The translations under genes were made by a program, and so were the position numbers. Below the pieces are notes generated by a model. The model saw only the letters and a list, made by a program, of their open reading frames with translations, had not been told where the DNA came from and made no database searches. A stretch of 64,000 nucleotides of DNA from Moellerella wisconsensis ATCC 35017. GTDB lineage: Bacteria; Pseudomonadota; Gammaproteobacteria; Enterobacterales; Enterobacteriaceae. Below are positions 1-9,526 of the stretch, one piece after another. Numbering within the stretch: position 1 is the stretch's first letter; every line of letters begins with the position of its first letter. Where the stretch lies: the NCBI RefSeq assembly GCF_001294465.1, contig NZ_LGAA01000010.1, forward strand, positions 62,001 to 126,000, read 5' to 3'.

Positions 1-1202
1 TAACTCGCGGTAATATTAATATTGTGGCGATAGCTCAAGGGTCATCAGAGCGTTCTATTTCTGCGGTTATTGCTAATGAAGCGGGAACGACTGCGGTACG
101 CTTATGTCATCAGATGCTGTTCAATACAGCGCAAGTAGTTGAAGTCTTTATTGTTGGTGTCGGTGGCGTGGGTAGCGCATTGATTGAACAAATTCATCGT
201 CAGCAGCAATGGTTACGCCAAAAACATATCGATTTGCGTGTTTGTGGGATTGCTAATTCAAAAGCTATGCTAACAGATATGCAAGGGATAGATTTGAGTC
301 ACTGGGCATCTGCGCTGACAGAAGCTTCTGAGCCATTTAGTTTAAGCCGTTTAATTCGTTTAGAGCGTGAATATCACTTCTTGAACCCTGTTATTGTTGA
401 TTGTACTTCTAATCAGGCGATTGCTGAGCAGTACGTTAACTTCTTGCAAGATGGCTTTAATGTCGTTACTCCAAACAAGAAAGCCAATACTCTGAGCATG
501 GATTATTATCATCAATTGCGCGTAGCAGCTGAACATTCAAAACGTAAGTTCCTTTATGATACTAACGTCGGTGCGGGATTACCGGTGATTGAAAACTTAC
601 AAAATTTATTAAATGCCGGGGATGAATTAGTCCATTTTAGTGGAATACTATCAGGATCATTATCCTTTATTTTTGGTAAGTTAGATGAAGGCATGTCGTT
701 ATCTGAAGCTACGTTATTAGCTAAAGAAAAAGGATTTACTGAGCCCGATCCTCGTGATGATCTTTCGGGAATGGATGTGGCGCGTAAATTACTTATCCTC
801 GCCCGTGAAGCGGGTTATAAATTAGAATTAGACGATATTAATATCGAACCGGTATTACCGGCTGATTTCGATAGCAGTGGCGATGTTGCTGAATTTATGA
901 CCCGTTTGCCTTCATTAGATCAACAGTTTGCAGACAAACTTCACCAAGCAGCAGTGGATGAGAAAGTGCTGCGTTATGTTGGTATGATTGAAGAAGGGCG
1001 TTGTCAGGTTAAAATGGTTGCTGTAGATGGCAACGATCCACTGTTTAAAGTTAAAAACGGTGAGAATGCCTTAGCCTTCTATACACGCTATTATCAACCC
1101 ATCCCGTTAGTGCTGAGAGGCTATGGTGCGGGTAATGATGTCACAGCAGCCGGTGTTTTTGCTGATGTATTACGTACTTTATCGTGGAAACTGGGGGTTT
1201 AA
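1..1202 (+). CDS. thrA: Bifunctional aspartokinase I / homoserine dehydrogenase I, C-terminal part (5' truncated by window edge)
   Basis: The reading frame is open from base 3 and has no start inside the window, so this is the 3' half of thrA. The visible ~400 residues begin near the end of the regulatory ACT region and contain the whole homoserine dehydrogenase domain. It has the NAD(P)-binding glycine motif GVGGVG, the substrate segment around NTNKKAN-like VTPNKKAN, and the [14 protein letters not shown]-type signature. The C-terminus ends [10 protein letters not shown] as in E. coli. The enzyme reduces aspartate semialdehyde to homoserine in threonine/methionine synthesis, and the missing N-terminal part would be aspartokinase. 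thrB follows after 2 bases, so translation is probably coupled. The thr leader and attenuator lie outside the window. Confidence 0.97.
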   Translation, partial: TRGNINIVAIAQGSSERSISAVIANEAGTTAVRLCHQMLFNTAQVVEVFIVGVGGVGSALIEQIHRQQQWLRQKHIDLRVCGIANSKAMLTDMQGIDLSHWASALTEASEPFSLSRLIRLEREYHFLNPVIVDCTSNQAIAEQYVNFLQDGFNVVTPNKKANTLSMDYYHQLRVAAEHSKRKFLYDTNVGAGLPVIENLQNLLNAGDELVHFSGILSGSLSFIFGKLDEGMSLSEATLLAKEKGFTEPDPRDDLSGMDVARKLLILAREAGYKLELDDINIEPVLPADFDSSGDVAEFMTRLPSLDQQFADKLHQAAVDEKVLRYVGMIEEGRCQVKMVAVDGNDPLFKVKNGENALAFYTRYYQPIPLVLRGYGAGNDVTAAGVFADVLRTLSWKLGV

Positions 1203-1204
1203 AA

Positions 1205-2134
1205 GTGGTTAAAGTTTATGCGCCAGCATCAATTGGGAATGTCAGTGTCGGATTCGATGTGCTGGGTGCAGCAGTTTCTCCGATTGATGGCACGTTATTA
1301 GGTGACTGTGTTACCGTCAAATCAGCCGATGGATTCTCACTAAAAAATGAAGGGCGCTTTGTTAGTAAACTCCCTAAAAAACCTGAACACAATATCGTTT
1401 ATCAATGCTGGCAATTATTTTGTGAGCGGCTTGGCAACACATTGAATGTTGAAATGATATTAGAAAAAAATATGCCAATCGGCTCGGGATTAGGATCAAG
1501 TGCTTGTTCCGTTGTTGCTGGATTAATGGCATTAAATGAATATGCGGGAAAGCCGTTTAACGAAACCACACTGTTAGAAATGATGGGTGAACTTGAAGGG
1601 CGAATTTCAGGCAGCGTTCATTACGATAATGTGGCTCCATGTTATTTGGGCGGTTTACAGCTGATCCTCGAACAAAATGGAATTATTTCACAACCTGTAC
1701 CCGCCTTCGAACAGTGGTTCTGGGTTATGGCTTATCCTGGAATTAAAGTTTCCACGGCAGAGGCGCGTGCAATTTTACCAGACAGCTATTCGCGTAAAGA
1801 TATTATTAATCATGGGCGTTATTTATCCGGTTTTATTCATGCTTGTCATACTCAGCAGCCAGAATTAGCCGTAAGCATGATTAAAGATGTGGTTGCCGAG
1901 CCATACCGAACTCAATTATTGCCAAGGTTTGCACAAGCAAGAGAAGCCGCACGTGAAATTGGTGCATTGGCTTGTGGGATTTCTGGTTCAGGGCCGACAT
2001 TATTTGCTATTTGTAATGATCAACAAACCGCTGAAACAATGGCTGAGTGGCTGGAACAAAATTACGTTCAAAATGATGAAGGATTTGTGCATATCTGCCG
2101 TCTGGATCTCGCAGGCGCAAGGACAATAGGGTAA
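1205..2134 (+). CDS. thrB: Homoserine kinase
   Basis: This is a cytosolic GHMP-family kinase that phosphorylates homoserine to O-phosphohomoserine, the step before threonine synthase. At 309 residues it matches the usual length of about 310. The N-terminus [20 protein letters not shown] and the ATP-binding loop [12 protein letters not shown] (about residues 91-102) are present, as is the C-terminal [11 protein letters not shown] motif. The start chosen is GTG at 1205, aligned with the family start. An ATG six codons further upstream lies inside thrA and would add residues not seen in homologues. A G-rich stretch at the end of thrA provides the ribosome binding site. thrC starts 3 bases after the stop. 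Confidence 0.97.
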   Translation: MVKVYAPASIGNVSVGFDVLGAAVSPIDGTLLGDCVTVKSADGFSLKNEGRFVSKLPKKPEHNIVYQCWQLFCERLGNTLNVEMILEKNMPIGSGLGSSACSVVAGLMALNEYAGKPFNETTLLEMMGELEGRISGSVHYDNVAPCYLGGLQLILEQNGIISQPVPAFEQWFWVMAYPGIKVSTAEARAILPDSYSRKDIINHGRYLSGFIHACHTQQPELAVSMIKDVVAEPYRTQLLPRFAQAREAAREIGALACGISGSGPTLFAICNDQQTAETMAEWLEQNYVQNDEGFVHICRLDLAGARTIG

Positions 2135-2137
2135 ATA

Positions 2138-3430
2138 ATGAAACTGTATAATTTAAAAGATAATAGTGAACAAGTCAGTTTTGCGCAGGCGGTTAAACAA
2201 GGGTTAGGCAGACAACAAGGGCTGTTTTTTCCTCAAGATCTGCCAGAATTTAGCCGTGATGAAATTAATCAATTATTAAAATTAGATTTTGTCACACGCA
2301 GTAGCCGCATTCTATCTGCTTTTATTGGCGATGAAATTCCTGCGGAGCAATTAGCTGAGCGAGTTAAAACTGCGTTTGCTTTTCCTGCGCCAGTGGTTGA
2401 AGTTGAGAATGATGTGGCGAGTCTAGAGCTATATCATGGACCTACATTAGCATTTAAAGATTTTGGTGGCCGTTTCATGGCTCAAATGCTGACACAAGTT
2501 GCGGGTAATGAGCCGGTAACAATTTTAACCGCCACATCAGGTGATACTGGAGCCGCGGTAGCACATGCGTTTTATCGTTTAAATAACGTTCGTGTTGTTA
2601 TCCTTTACCCAGAGGGCAAAATTAGCCCATTACAGGAAAAATTATTCTGCACGCTGGGTGAAAACATCCACACCGTAGCAGTTAAAGATGATTTTGATGC
2701 TTGCCAAGCGTTAGTAAAACAAGCGTTCGATGATGAAGAATTAAAAAAAGCGGTACATCTAAACTCAGCTAACTCTATTAACATCAGTCGTTTATTAGCA
2801 CAAATTTGTTATTACTTTGAAGCTGTCTCACAAATAGCTGAAGATAAACGTGAACAGTTAGTTATTTCAGTTCCAAGTGGTAATTTTGGTGATTTAACCG
2901 CGGGCTTATTGGCTAAAGCCATGGGTTTACCTGTTAAACGCTTTATTGCAGCGACTAACGTTAATGATACTGTGCCGCGTTATTTAGAAAATGGAAAATG
3001 GCTGCCACATCAAACCATAGCGACATTATCTAATGCCATGGATGTTAGCCAGCCGAACAACTGGCCGCGTATTGAAGAGTTATTCCAGCGCAAAGGCTGG
3101 TCATTGAGTGAGTTAGCTCATGGCGCAGTTACTGATGAAGTAACAAAAGAAACGGTACGTGAATTAGATAAAAAAGGTTATCTTTCTGAGCCACATGCTG
3201 CGGTCGCTTATCATGTTCTGCGTAATCAACTGCAAGCTGGCGAATATGGGTTATTCTTAGGAACAGCTCATCCAGCCAAGTTTAAAGAGAGCGTAGAAGC
3301 TATTTTGCAAAAAACATTACCGCTGCCACAGGCATTGGCGGAGCGCGCTGAATTGCCATTGTTGTCACATTATTTACCGGCTGATTTTAGCCAGTTACGT
3401 GATTTTTTGATGAAAGTTGCGAATAAATAA
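2138..3430 (+). CDS. thrC: Threonine synthase
   Basis: A PLP enzyme of fold type II that converts O-phosphohomoserine to threonine, the last step of the pathway. It has 430 residues (E. coli 428). The PLP lysine is K107 in the segment HGPTLAFKDFGGRF, and the phosphate-binding loop is in the TATSGDTGAAVAHAF region. The serine-rich SVPSGNFGDLTAG segment is also present. It is the third gene of thrABC and follows thrB after 3 bases. A strong intrinsic terminator lies directly downstream. No truncation or unusual residue was noticed. Confidence 0.98.
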   Translation: MKLYNLKDNSEQVSFAQAVKQGLGRQQGLFFPQDLPEFSRDEINQLLKLDFVTRSSRILSAFIGDEIPAEQLAERVKTAFAFPAPVVEVENDVASLELYHGPTLAFKDFGGRFMAQMLTQVAGNEPVTILTATSGDTGAAVAHAFYRLNNVRVVILYPEGKISPLQEKLFCTLGENIHTVAVKDDFDACQALVKQAFDDEELKKAVHLNSANSINISRLLAQICYYFEAVSQIAEDKREQLVISVPSGNFGDLTAGLLAKAMGLPVKRFIAATNVNDTVPRYLENGKWLPHQTIATLSNAMDVSQPNNWPRIEELFQRKGWSLSELAHGAVTDEVTKETVRELDKKGYLSEPHAAVAYHVLRNQLQAGEYGLFLGTAHPAKFKESVEAILQKTLPLPQALAERAELPLLSHYLPADFSQLRDFLMKVANK

Positions 3431-3435
3431 TCAGT

Positions 3436-3467
3436 AAAAACGGAAGCTAAATGCTTCCGTTTTTTTA
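3436..3467 (+). terminator. Intrinsic terminator of thrABC
   Basis: A 7-bp GC-containing stem (CGGAAGC at 3441-3447 with GCTTCCG at 3453-3459, 5-base loop) is extended by A/T pairs and followed by seven T. It starts 5 bases after the thrC stop codon. Confidence 0.9.
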
Positions 3468-3551
3468 TGGTTTATAGCATATAGTGTATTGTGCATACCT
3501 TATAGCCTATAGTACGAGATAGGATTGGTCAGATAGCGTGATTTGCTGAAA

Positions 3552-4328
3552 TTAAAACTGCTCAGCGCGTTTAAACACTAATTCATTATCTTGTGATGCA
3601 GACTCGGCAAAAACATAGCCCTCAAGATTGAATTCAGTCAGCTGATCTACGGTAGTTAACTGATTTTGAATAATAAAGCGGCTCATCAACCCTCGAGCTT
3701 TTTTAGCGTAGAAGCTGATGACTTTAAATTGTCCATTTTTCTCGTCAAGAAAAACAGGCTTGATAATTGTGGCTTCCAGTTGTTTTTGGTTAACGGCTTT
3801 AAAATATTCATCTGAGGCTAAATTAATTAAGATATTATCACCTTGCTGTCTAATAGCTTGGTTTAGTTGCTGTGTAATAATATCGCCCCAAAATTCGTAC
3901 AGATCTTTACCACGGTGATTTTTAAGCCGCGTTCCCATTTCTAGACGGTAAGGTTGCATTAAATCTAGTGGACGTAAAACACCATATAGGCCAGATAGCA
4001 TTCTTAAATGCTGCTGTGCAAAGGTAAAATCTGCAGAACTAAAAGTTTCAGCTTGCATACCCGTATAAACATCGCCTTTAAAAGCCAGAATAGCTTGGCG
4101 AGCGTTTTCTGGTGTAAAATTAGGCTGCCATTCGCCAAAGCGAGCTGCATTTAATCCGGCAATTTTATCACTCACTTTCATTAAACGGCTGATATCGGCA
4201 GGTGTTAGCTGTCGGCATATATCAATAAGCTGCTGTGACTGTTCGAGTAATTCAGGTTGTGTAAACTCTTTTGTCACTAAAGGTGTTTCATAATCCAATG
4301 TTTTTGCAGGCGAAATAGTAATCAGCAT
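3552..4328 (-). CDS. yaaA: YaaA, peroxide-stress DNA-binding protein (UPF0246/DUF328)
   Basis: 258 residues, the same length as E. coli YaaA and collinear throughout ([13 protein letters not shown] start, [37 protein letters not shown]). In E. coli the protein limits intracellular free iron and protects DNA during hydrogen peroxide stress; the biochemical mechanism is not settled. It is transcribed against thrC, with a short gap after the thr terminator. E. coli yaaJ, which separates yaaA from talB there, is absent; 287 bases without a supported gene separate yaaA from talB here. The start ATG at 4328 matches the family start. I saw no OxyR-type palindrome in front of it. Confidence 0.96.
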   Translation of the reverse strand: MLITISPAKTLDYETPLVTKEFTQPELLEQSQQLIDICRQLTPADISRLMKVSDKIAGLNAARFGEWQPNFTPENARQAILAFKGDVYTGMQAETFSSADFTFAQQHLRMLSGLYGVLRPLDLMQPYRLEMGTRLKNHRGKDLYEFWGDIITQQLNQAIRQQGDNILINLASDEYFKAVNQKQLEATIIKPVFLDEKNGQFKVISFYAKKARGLMSRFIIQNQLTTVDQLTEFNLEGYVFAESASQDNELVFKRAEQF

Positions 4329-4615
4329 AAAAATTAATCCCTGTAAGACAATATTGTATTTACTGTAACAAAATTTAATGCAAAAAGGTTAATAGCTGAA
4401 ATAAGAAAAAATGATTAACATTTTAATCATATTCGTCTTATTCTATTATGATGGCTTAATGGATTCAGTTTTAATTTCACTAGCGAAATCGTTTGCTAAT
4501 CAAATAGTTGAGTTTGAAATGATTAAGCTCCTTGCAGCTAACTACGTCCGTGTTATTATCAATGAACGGTACGGCATTTGCCTCAACTCCATCTATAACA
4601 ACGAGATTATAAGAA

Positions 4616-5569
4616 ATGACCGATAAATTAACCTCCTTACGTAAATTAACCACCGTAGTTGCAGATACTGGCGATATTGAAGCGATGAAGCTTTATAAAC
4701 CTGAAGATGCGACAACTAACCCATCTCTTATCCTTAATGCTGCACAAATTCCTGAATACCGTAAACTTATCGATGAAGCGGTAGAATGGGCACGTAAGCA
4801 AAGTGATAATCGTGCTCAACAAATTATTGATGCGTGCGACAAACTTGCAGTCAATATTGGTTTAGAAATCCTAAAATTAGTTCCTGGTCGTGTTTCAACT
4901 GAAGTGGATGCGCGTCTGTCATACGATACCGAAGCGTGTATCGCTAAAGCTCGTCGTTTAATTAAACTGTATAATGAAGCGGGTATTAGCAACGACCGTA
5001 TTCTGATCAAATTGGCCTCAACTTGGCAGGGTATTCGTGCTGCAGAACAACTGGAAAAAGAAGGTATCAACTGTAATCTGACCTTATTGTTCTCCTTTGC
5101 TCAAGCGCGTGCTTGTGCAGAAGCCGGTGTTTTCCTGATCTCTCCATTCGTTGGCCGTATTTTGGATTGGCATAAAGCTAACAGTGATAAAAAAGAATAC
5201 GCACCACAGGAAGATCCAGGTGTTATTTCTGTAACTGAAATTTATAATTTCTATAAAGAACATGGCTTTAAAACGGTTGTTATGGGCGCAAGCTTCCGTA
5301 ACAGCGGTGAAATTTTAGAGCTAGCGGGCTGTGACCGCTTGACTATTGCTCCAGCATTGCTCAAAGAATTGTCAGAAAGCCAAGGTGAAGTGGTACGTAA
5401 ATTGACTGATGCTGGCAAAACCAAGCAGCTTCCTGCACCATTAACTGAAGCGGAATTCTATTGGGATCATAATCAAGATCCAATGGCGATTGATAAACTA
5501 GCGGAAGGTATCCGTAAATTTGCTATCGACCAAGAAAAACTGGAAAAAATGATCGCTGATTTACTGTAA
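4616..5569 (+). CDS. talB: Transaldolase B
   Basis: An enzyme of the non-oxidative pentose phosphate pathway. It moves a dihydroxyacetone unit between sedoheptulose 7-phosphate and glyceraldehyde 3-phosphate. It has 317 residues, identical in length to E. coli TalB. The Schiff-base lysine is K132 ([11 protein letters not shown]), and the family motifs [12 protein letters not shown] and [14 protein letters not shown] are intact. It is monocistronic: upstream 287 bases hold only a weak 71-codon frame that overlaps its start and has no similarity I recognise, and an intrinsic terminator follows. The start ATG at 4616 aligns with the E. coli start MTDKLTSLR. Confidence 0.98.
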   Translation: MTDKLTSLRKLTTVVADTGDIEAMKLYKPEDATTNPSLILNAAQIPEYRKLIDEAVEWARKQSDNRAQQIIDACDKLAVNIGLEILKLVPGRVSTEVDARLSYDTEACIAKARRLIKLYNEAGISNDRILIKLASTWQGIRAAEQLEKEGINCNLTLLFSFAQARACAEAGVFLISPFVGRILDWHKANSDKKEYAPQEDPGVISVTEIYNFYKEHGFKTVVMGASFRNSGEILELAGCDRLTIAPALLKELSESQGEVVRKLTDAGKTKQLPAPLTEAEFYWDHNQDPMAIDKLAEGIRKFAIDQEKLEKMIADLL

Positions 5570-5590
5570 GTAACTAGAGATTATTTTTAA

Positions 5591-5614
5591 TAATATCTTA
5601 CAGATAAGATATTA
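5591..5614 (+). repeat. 10-bp perfect inverted repeat downstream of talB
   Basis: TAATATCTTA (5591-5600) and TAAGATATTA (5605-5614) are separated by CAGA. The stem is AT-only plus one G/C pair, 21 bases after the talB stop and just ahead of the intrinsic terminator. It could be an mRNA 3'-end stabilising hairpin or a first weak terminator. Confidence 0.5.
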
Positions 5615-5621
5615 ATTGATA

Positions 5622-5655
5622 AAAAGACTGCACCTGAGAAGGGCGGTCTTTTTTA
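5622..5655 (+). terminator. Intrinsic terminator of talB
   Basis: AAAAGACTGC (5622-5631) pairs with GCGGTCTTTT (5643-5652) with one G-U pair and an 11-base loop. The stem runs into a T tract. It fits termination of talB before the mog promoter region. Confidence 0.8.
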
Positions 5656-5801
5656 CGTTTAGCGAGTGTTGATAATAGTCTAATTTAATTATCAGCCATA
5701 TGAATGTGAATTTAGGGTGATCACCGGTTTATTTTTATATCATTGTTAAACCAGAGTTAGCGTTAAATAAAAATTCACGTTAATTTATGGGGGTATAAAT
5801 C

Positions 5802-5831
5802 CTGACAAATAATCGGGGGAAGTTATACGAT
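5802..5831 (+). promoter_or_regulatory. Candidate sigma-70 promoter for mog within the 395-base talB-mog gap
   Basis: CTGACA (5802-5807) and TATACG (5824-5829) are 16 bases apart, inside the palindromic GTTATACGATAAC stretch that could be an operator. A start here would give a leader of about 130 bases. A perfect 10-bp palindrome GGTGATCACC lies upstream at 5716-5725. No coding sequence is supported in 5570-5964. Called by eye only. Confidence 0.35.
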
Positions 5832-5964
5832 AACATAGGATAACGCTGCAACTTTAATAACCCTCATGATACTATTTAGTTCATAGAAAAGCGGTGAGAC
5901 GAGAGTACTTGCCTTTGAATATCTTTTGAATTTGAGCTATCCCGCGAGTTAATTAGAGGTTGGT

Positions 5965-6540
5965 ATGAATGAGTTGCGCATAGGTCTGGTTTCGGTTTCC
6001 GATCGTGCTTCTAATGGTATTTATGAAGATAAAGGGATCCCTGCACTAGAAAATTGGTTATTTACGGTGATAACGACACCATTTAGTGTAGAAACCCGTT
6101 TAATCCCAGATGAGCAATCGCTGATTGAACAAACATTATGTGAGTTGGTTGATGAATTTGGCTGTCATTTAGTATTAACTACTGGGGGAACCGGGCCAGC
6201 GAGGCGGGATGTCACTCCTGATGCAACTTTGGCTGTTGCTGATCGTGAAATGCCTGGATTCGGTGAACAAATGCGGCAAATTAGCTTGCAGTTTGTTCCG
6301 ACGGCTATTTTATCTCGTCAGGTTGGCGTTATTCGTCATCAATCATTGATATTGAATTTGCCTGGACAACCTAAAGCTATTGCGGAAACACTGGAAGGAT
6401 TGAAAAATCAGCAAGGTGAGGTGATTGTAGCTGGTATTTTTGCTAGCGTTCCTTATTGCATTCAATTACTCGATGGCCCTTATGTAGAAACTAATCCAAA
6501 GATTGTAACAGCCTTTCGACCAAAATCTGCGATTCGTTAA
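5965..6540 (+). CDS. mog: Molybdopterin adenylyltransferase
   Basis: A cytosolic enzyme of molybdenum cofactor synthesis. It adenylylates molybdopterin to MPT-AMP before MoeA inserts molybdate. It has 191 residues (E. coli 195, the difference being a short C-terminal tail). The MoaB/Mog signature TTGGTGPARRDVTPDAT and the loop ILNLPGQPKAIAETL are intact. The start ATG at 5965 is preceded by AGAGG at good spacing. The gene is convergent with satP, with a shared hairpin between them. No Moco riboswitch signature was recognised in the leader. Confidence 0.97.
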   Translation: MNELRIGLVSVSDRASNGIYEDKGIPALENWLFTVITTPFSVETRLIPDEQSLIEQTLCELVDEFGCHLVLTTGGTGPARRDVTPDATLAVADREMPGFGEQMRQISLQFVPTAILSRQVGVIRHQSLILNLPGQPKAIAETLEGLKNQQGEVIVAGIFASVPYCIQLLDGPYVETNPKIVTAFRPKSAIR

Positions 6541-6553
6541 TTTAGGCATAAAA

Positions 6554-6585
6554 ATTAATCAGGTGATTGAATTCACCTGATTAAT
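6554..6585. terminator. Bidirectional hairpin between convergent mog and satP
   Basis: A perfect 12-bp inverted repeat (ATTAATCAGGTG at 6554-6565, CACCTGATTAAT at 6574-6585) with an 8-base loop. In the satP direction it is followed by TTTTTATG, giving a T-run. In the mog direction the tail is weaker. Confidence 0.75.
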
Positions 6586-6597
6586 CCAAATATATAA

Positions 6598-7161
6598 CTA
6601 GCGTTGACCAATAGGCAGTACTGTACGCCCATATTGTTCATTTAATACTTCAGCCATTGCTAAATAAAATGCACTTGCTCCGCAAATAATTCCAACATAG
6701 CCAGCGATTTTTAATAATGACTCACTGCCGGTAAAATTAGCAATCGCCAGCAGAGCAAACAGAACAGTTAAGCTCCCAAAGACAAATTGCAAAGCGGTGT
6801 TAGCTTTAAGTGTGCCAACAAACATAAACAGAGTGAAAATTCCCCAAATTAGCAAATAGACTGCTAAAAATGCAGGCTCAGTCGGCTCTGCTAGCCCCAT
6901 TGTAGGTAAAAATAGTAAGCCAACTAAAGTGAGCCAGAACATACCGTAAGAGGTAAAAGCCGTCGCAGCAAAAGTATTTCCTTTTTTATATTCGAAAATA
7001 CCTGCGATAACTTGAGCTATACCACCGTAAAAAATTCCCATGCTCAAAATAACAGAGGCAAGGGGGAAAAAACCTGCATTATGAATATTTAATAGGATGG
7101 TTGTCATACCAAAACCTAGTAATCCTAATGGACCGGGATTCGCAAGCGTACTTGAGTGCAT
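6598..7161 (-). CDS. satP: Succinate-acetate/proton symporter (GPR1/FUN34/YaaH family)
   Basis: An inner-membrane transporter for acetate and succinate, 187 residues versus 188 in E. coli. The family signature [14 protein letters not shown] lies near the N-terminus, followed by about six hydrophobic segments and the C-terminus [14 protein letters not shown]. The start chosen is ATG at 7161 because [13 protein letters not shown] matches the family start and AGAGG lies 5 bases upstream. The frame stays open upstream to an ATG at 7272, but those 37 extra codons run through the predicted promoter and a leader hairpin and are unlikely to be translated. The gene is divergent from dnaK. Confidence 0.95.
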   Translation of the reverse strand: MHSSTLANPGPLGLLGFGMTTILLNIHNAGFFPLASVILSMGIFYGGIAQVIAGIFEYKKGNTFAATAFTSYGMFWLTLVGLLFLPTMGLAEPTEPAFLAVYLLIWGIFTLFMFVGTLKANTALQFVFGSLTVLFALLAIANFTGSESLLKIAGYVGIICGASAFYLAMAEVLNEQYGRTVLPIGQR

Positions 7162-7207
7162 ATAACCTCTGAAAAAGAATAATAATTTCAAATATATAAT
7201 TAAAATA

Positions 7208-7230
7208 AAAAACCACGAGATTGACCGTGG
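7208..7230 (-). terminator. Hairpin plus T-run at the 5' end of the satP leader (possible attenuator)
   Basis: On the minus strand CCACG (7230-7226) pairs with CGTGG (7217-7213) around an 8-base loop and is followed at once by TTTTTTATTTT. It lies between the predicted satP promoter and the gene, practically at the predicted transcription start. The stem is short, so it may act as a weak terminator or as a 5'-end stabiliser. Confidence 0.4.
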
Positions 7231-7236
7231 CCGCGC

Positions 7237-7265
7237 ATCATACGTACAATTAATCGTGCAGACAA
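7237..7265 (-). promoter_or_regulatory. Predicted sigma-70 promoter of satP
   Basis: On the minus strand TTGTCT (7265-7260) and TATGAT (7242-7237) are separated by 17 bases. The predicted start falls near 7230, giving a leader of about 70 bases. Confidence 0.55.
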
Positions 7266-7315
7266 TGATCATGAGCTGTATTTTTTGATAAAAAATCTGA
7301 AAAATTTTTAATTTT

Positions 7316-7347
7316 CCCCTTGATGAATTAATTTATGCCCCCATCTT
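7316..7347 (+). promoter_or_regulatory. Heat-shock (sigma-32) promoter P1 of dnaKJ
   Basis: CCCCTTGATG (7316-7325) and CCCCATCTT (7339-7347) have 14 bases between CTTGAT and CCCCAT. This fits the sigma-32 consensus CTTGAA-N13-17-CCCCATNT and resembles the known E. coli dnaK P1. Confidence 0.85.
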
Positions 7348-7420
7348 TTATATCAACCACAGTTATCGGTCTCATTCACTGTTATAGACAGAAATTTTTT
7401 TTGAGGTTGGAGAAAAAACT

Positions 7421-7451
7421 CCCTTGAAAATGAAATATTGAGCCTCATATA
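7421..7451 (+). promoter_or_regulatory. Heat-shock (sigma-32) promoter P2 of dnaKJ
   Basis: CCCTTGAA (7421-7428), a perfect -35 core, and CCTCATATA (7443-7451) are spaced 14 bases apart. It is the second sigma-32 type promoter, about 40-50 bases before the dnaK start. Confidence 0.85.
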
Positions 7452-7499
7452 GATTGGTAACGAGATTTAATAAAAAGAATTCCTTTGGAGGCGTTTAGA

Positions 7500-9413
7500 A
7501 TGGGTAAAATTATTGGTATCGACTTGGGTACTACTAACTCATGTGTAGCAATTATGGATGGCGCAAATGCGCGCGTATTAGAAAATGCTGAAGGCGATCG
7601 TACTACCCCTTCAATAATTGCTTATACACAGGACGGTGAAATTTTAGTAGGTCAGCCAGCAAAACGTCAGGCTGTAACTAATCCACAAAATACACTGTTT
7701 GCAATCAAACGTCTGATCGGTCGTCGTTTCCAAGACGAAGAAGTTCAGCGTGACGAATCAATCATGCCATTCAAAATTATCTCTGCTGATAATGGTGATG
7801 CATGGATTGATGTTAAAGGTCAAAAATTAGCTCCACCACAGATTTCTGCTGAAATCCTGAAAAAAATGAAGAAAACAGCAGAAGATTATTTAGGTGAGCC
7901 AGTGACTGAAGCAGTGATTACTGTTCCAGCTTACTTTAACGATGCTCAGCGCCAAGCAACTAAAGATGCTGGTCGTATTGCAGGTTTAGATGTTAAACGT
8001 ATCATCAACGAACCAACAGCGGCTGCATTGGCTTACGGTTTAGATAAAGAAATCGGTAATCGTACTATTGCGGTTTATGACTTAGGTGGTGGTACATTCG
8101 ACCTGTCAATTATTGAAATTGATGAAGTTGATGGCGAAAAAACTTATGAAGTTTTAGCAACCAATGGTGATACTCACTTAGGCGGTGAAGACTTTGATAA
8201 CCGTCTGATTAACTATCTGGTTGACGAATTTAAGAAAGAACAAGGTGTTGATCTGCATAACGATCCACTGGCAATGCAACGTCTGAAAGAAGCCGCGGAG
8301 AAAGCTAAAATTGAGCTATCATCTGCACAGCAAACGGATGTTAACTTACCATACATCACTGCAGATGCATCAGGTCCTAAACATATGAATATTAAAGTGA
8401 CTCGTGCAAAATTAGAGTCACTGGTAGAAGATTTAATCAAACGCTCTATGGAGCCAGTAAAAGTTGCTCTGAAAGATGCAAACTTAAGCGTAAACGAAAT
8501 CAACGACGTTATTTTAGTCGGTGGTCAGACTCGTATGCCACTGGTACAGAAAGTTGTTGCTGATTTCTTTGGTAAAGAACCACGTAAAGACGTCAACCCT
8601 GACGAAGCAGTTGCGATTGGTGCTGCGGTTCAAGGTGGTGTGTTAGCGGGTGATGTTAAAGATGTGCTGTTACTTGACGTAACTCCATTGTCTTTAGGTA
8701 TTGAAACTATGGGCGGTGTTATGACTGCTCTGATTGCTAAAAATACCACGATCCCAACTAAACACAGCCAAGTGTTCTCTACCGCTGAAGATAATCAATC
8801 AGCAGTAACAATTCACGTGCTGCAAGGTGAACGTAAACGTGCAAGTGATAACAAATCACTGGGCCAGTTTAATCTGGATGGTATCCAGGCTGCGCCTCGT
8901 GGGATGCCTCAAATCGAAGTTACTTTCGATATTGATGCTGATGGTATCTTGCATGTTTCTGCGAAAGATAAAAATAGTGGTCGTGAGCAACAAATTACCA
9001 TTAAAGCATCTTCTGGTCTGAACGAAGAAGAAATCGCGAAAATGGTTAATGAAGCGGAAGCCAATGCTGAAGCTGACCGTAAATTTGAAGAATTGGTTCA
9101 AACGCGTAACCAAGCTGACCAACTGGTTCATGGTACACGTAAACAAATTCAAGAAGCCGGTGAGCAATTGCCAGCAGAAGATAAAGAGAAAATCGAAAAA
9201 GCTTTATCTGAACTGGAAGCCTCTCTAAAAGGTGAAGATAAAGCAGAAATCGAAGCGAAAATTCAAGCGCTGGTAGAAGCTTCATCTAAACTGATGGAAA
9301 TGGCTCAGCAGCAAGCTCAAGCGGGTGCAGCAAATGCAGGCGCAGAAGCTAAAAAAGATGATGATGTTGTTGACGCAGAGTTTGAAGAAGTTAACGACAA
9401 AGACAAAAAATAA
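7500..9413 (+). CDS. dnaK: Hsp70 molecular chaperone DnaK
   Basis: An ATP-dependent cytosolic chaperone that works with DnaJ and GrpE and also controls sigma-32. It has 637 residues (E. coli 638). The nucleotide-binding domain carries the phosphate-1 motif [10 protein letters not shown] at the N-terminus and [14 protein letters not shown]. The interdomain linker region [15 protein letters not shown] is followed by the substrate-binding beta domain and a helical lid ending in the acidic tail [13 protein letters not shown]. The start chosen is ATG at 7500, with GGAG 9 bases upstream; an ATG at 7485 would add five non-conserved residues. Two sigma-32 promoters lie upstream. dnaJ follows in the same operon after 113 bases. 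Confidence 0.98.
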   Translation: MGKIIGIDLGTTNSCVAIMDGANARVLENAEGDRTTPSIIAYTQDGEILVGQPAKRQAVTNPQNTLFAIKRLIGRRFQDEEVQRDESIMPFKIISADNGDAWIDVKGQKLAPPQISAEILKKMKKTAEDYLGEPVTEAVITVPAYFNDAQRQATKDAGRIAGLDVKRIINEPTAAALAYGLDKEIGNRTIAVYDLGGGTFDLSIIEIDEVDGEKTYEVLATNGDTHLGGEDFDNRLINYLVDEFKKEQGVDLHNDPLAMQRLKEAAEKAKIELSSAQQTDVNLPYITADASGPKHMNIKVTRAKLESLVEDLIKRSMEPVKVALKDANLSVNEINDVILVGGQTRMPLVQKVVADFFGKEPRKDVNPDEAVAIGAAVQGGVLAGDVKDVLLLDVTPLSLGIETMGGVMTALIAKNTTIPTKHSQVFSTAEDNQSAVTIHVLQGERKRASDNKSLGQFNLDGIQAAPRGMPQIEVTFDIDADGILHVSAKDKNSGREQQITIKASSGLNEEEIAKMVNEAEANAEADRKFEELVQTRNQADQLVHGTRKQIQEAGEQLPAEDKEKIEKALSELEASLKGEDKAEIEAKIQALVEASSKLMEMAQQQAQAGAANAGAEAKKDDDVVDAEFEEVNDKDKK

Positions 9414-9526
9414 GGCCCTTAGCGGGCGCAGTGACCCGATAGGGAATAATCTTATCAGTTGCTGAATTCCGGACACGGGCGTTGAGGAAACTCTTCGCCC
9501 GTGTGCGTATGTTAAGGGTAAATTAA
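9414..9526 (+). other. dnaK-dnaJ intercistronic region with a stable hairpin
   Basis: ACACGGGCG (9473-9481) pairs perfectly with CGCCCGTGT (9496-9504) around a 14-base loop, 22 bases before dnaJ. There is no T-run, so it is more likely a processing or stabilising hairpin that sets the dnaK:dnaJ ratio. From general knowledge, the equivalent E. coli gap carries the small RNA called tpke11. I cannot tell by eye whether this one is homologous. Confidence 0.5.

Noticed and set aside
4411-4626. 71-codon frame upstream of talB
   Set aside because: It overlaps the talB start, has no ribosome site and no recognisable similarity, and E. coli has no gene in this place apart from yaaJ, which it does not resemble.
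5802-5964. Moco riboswitch upstream of mog
   Set aside because: The leader lacks a pattern I recognise as the Moco RNA motif, which in E. coli precedes moaA and not mog.
7162-7272. N-terminal extension of satP
   Set aside because: The 37 extra codons run through the predicted promoter and the leader hairpin and are missing in homologues; the ATG at 7161 has a good ribosome site.
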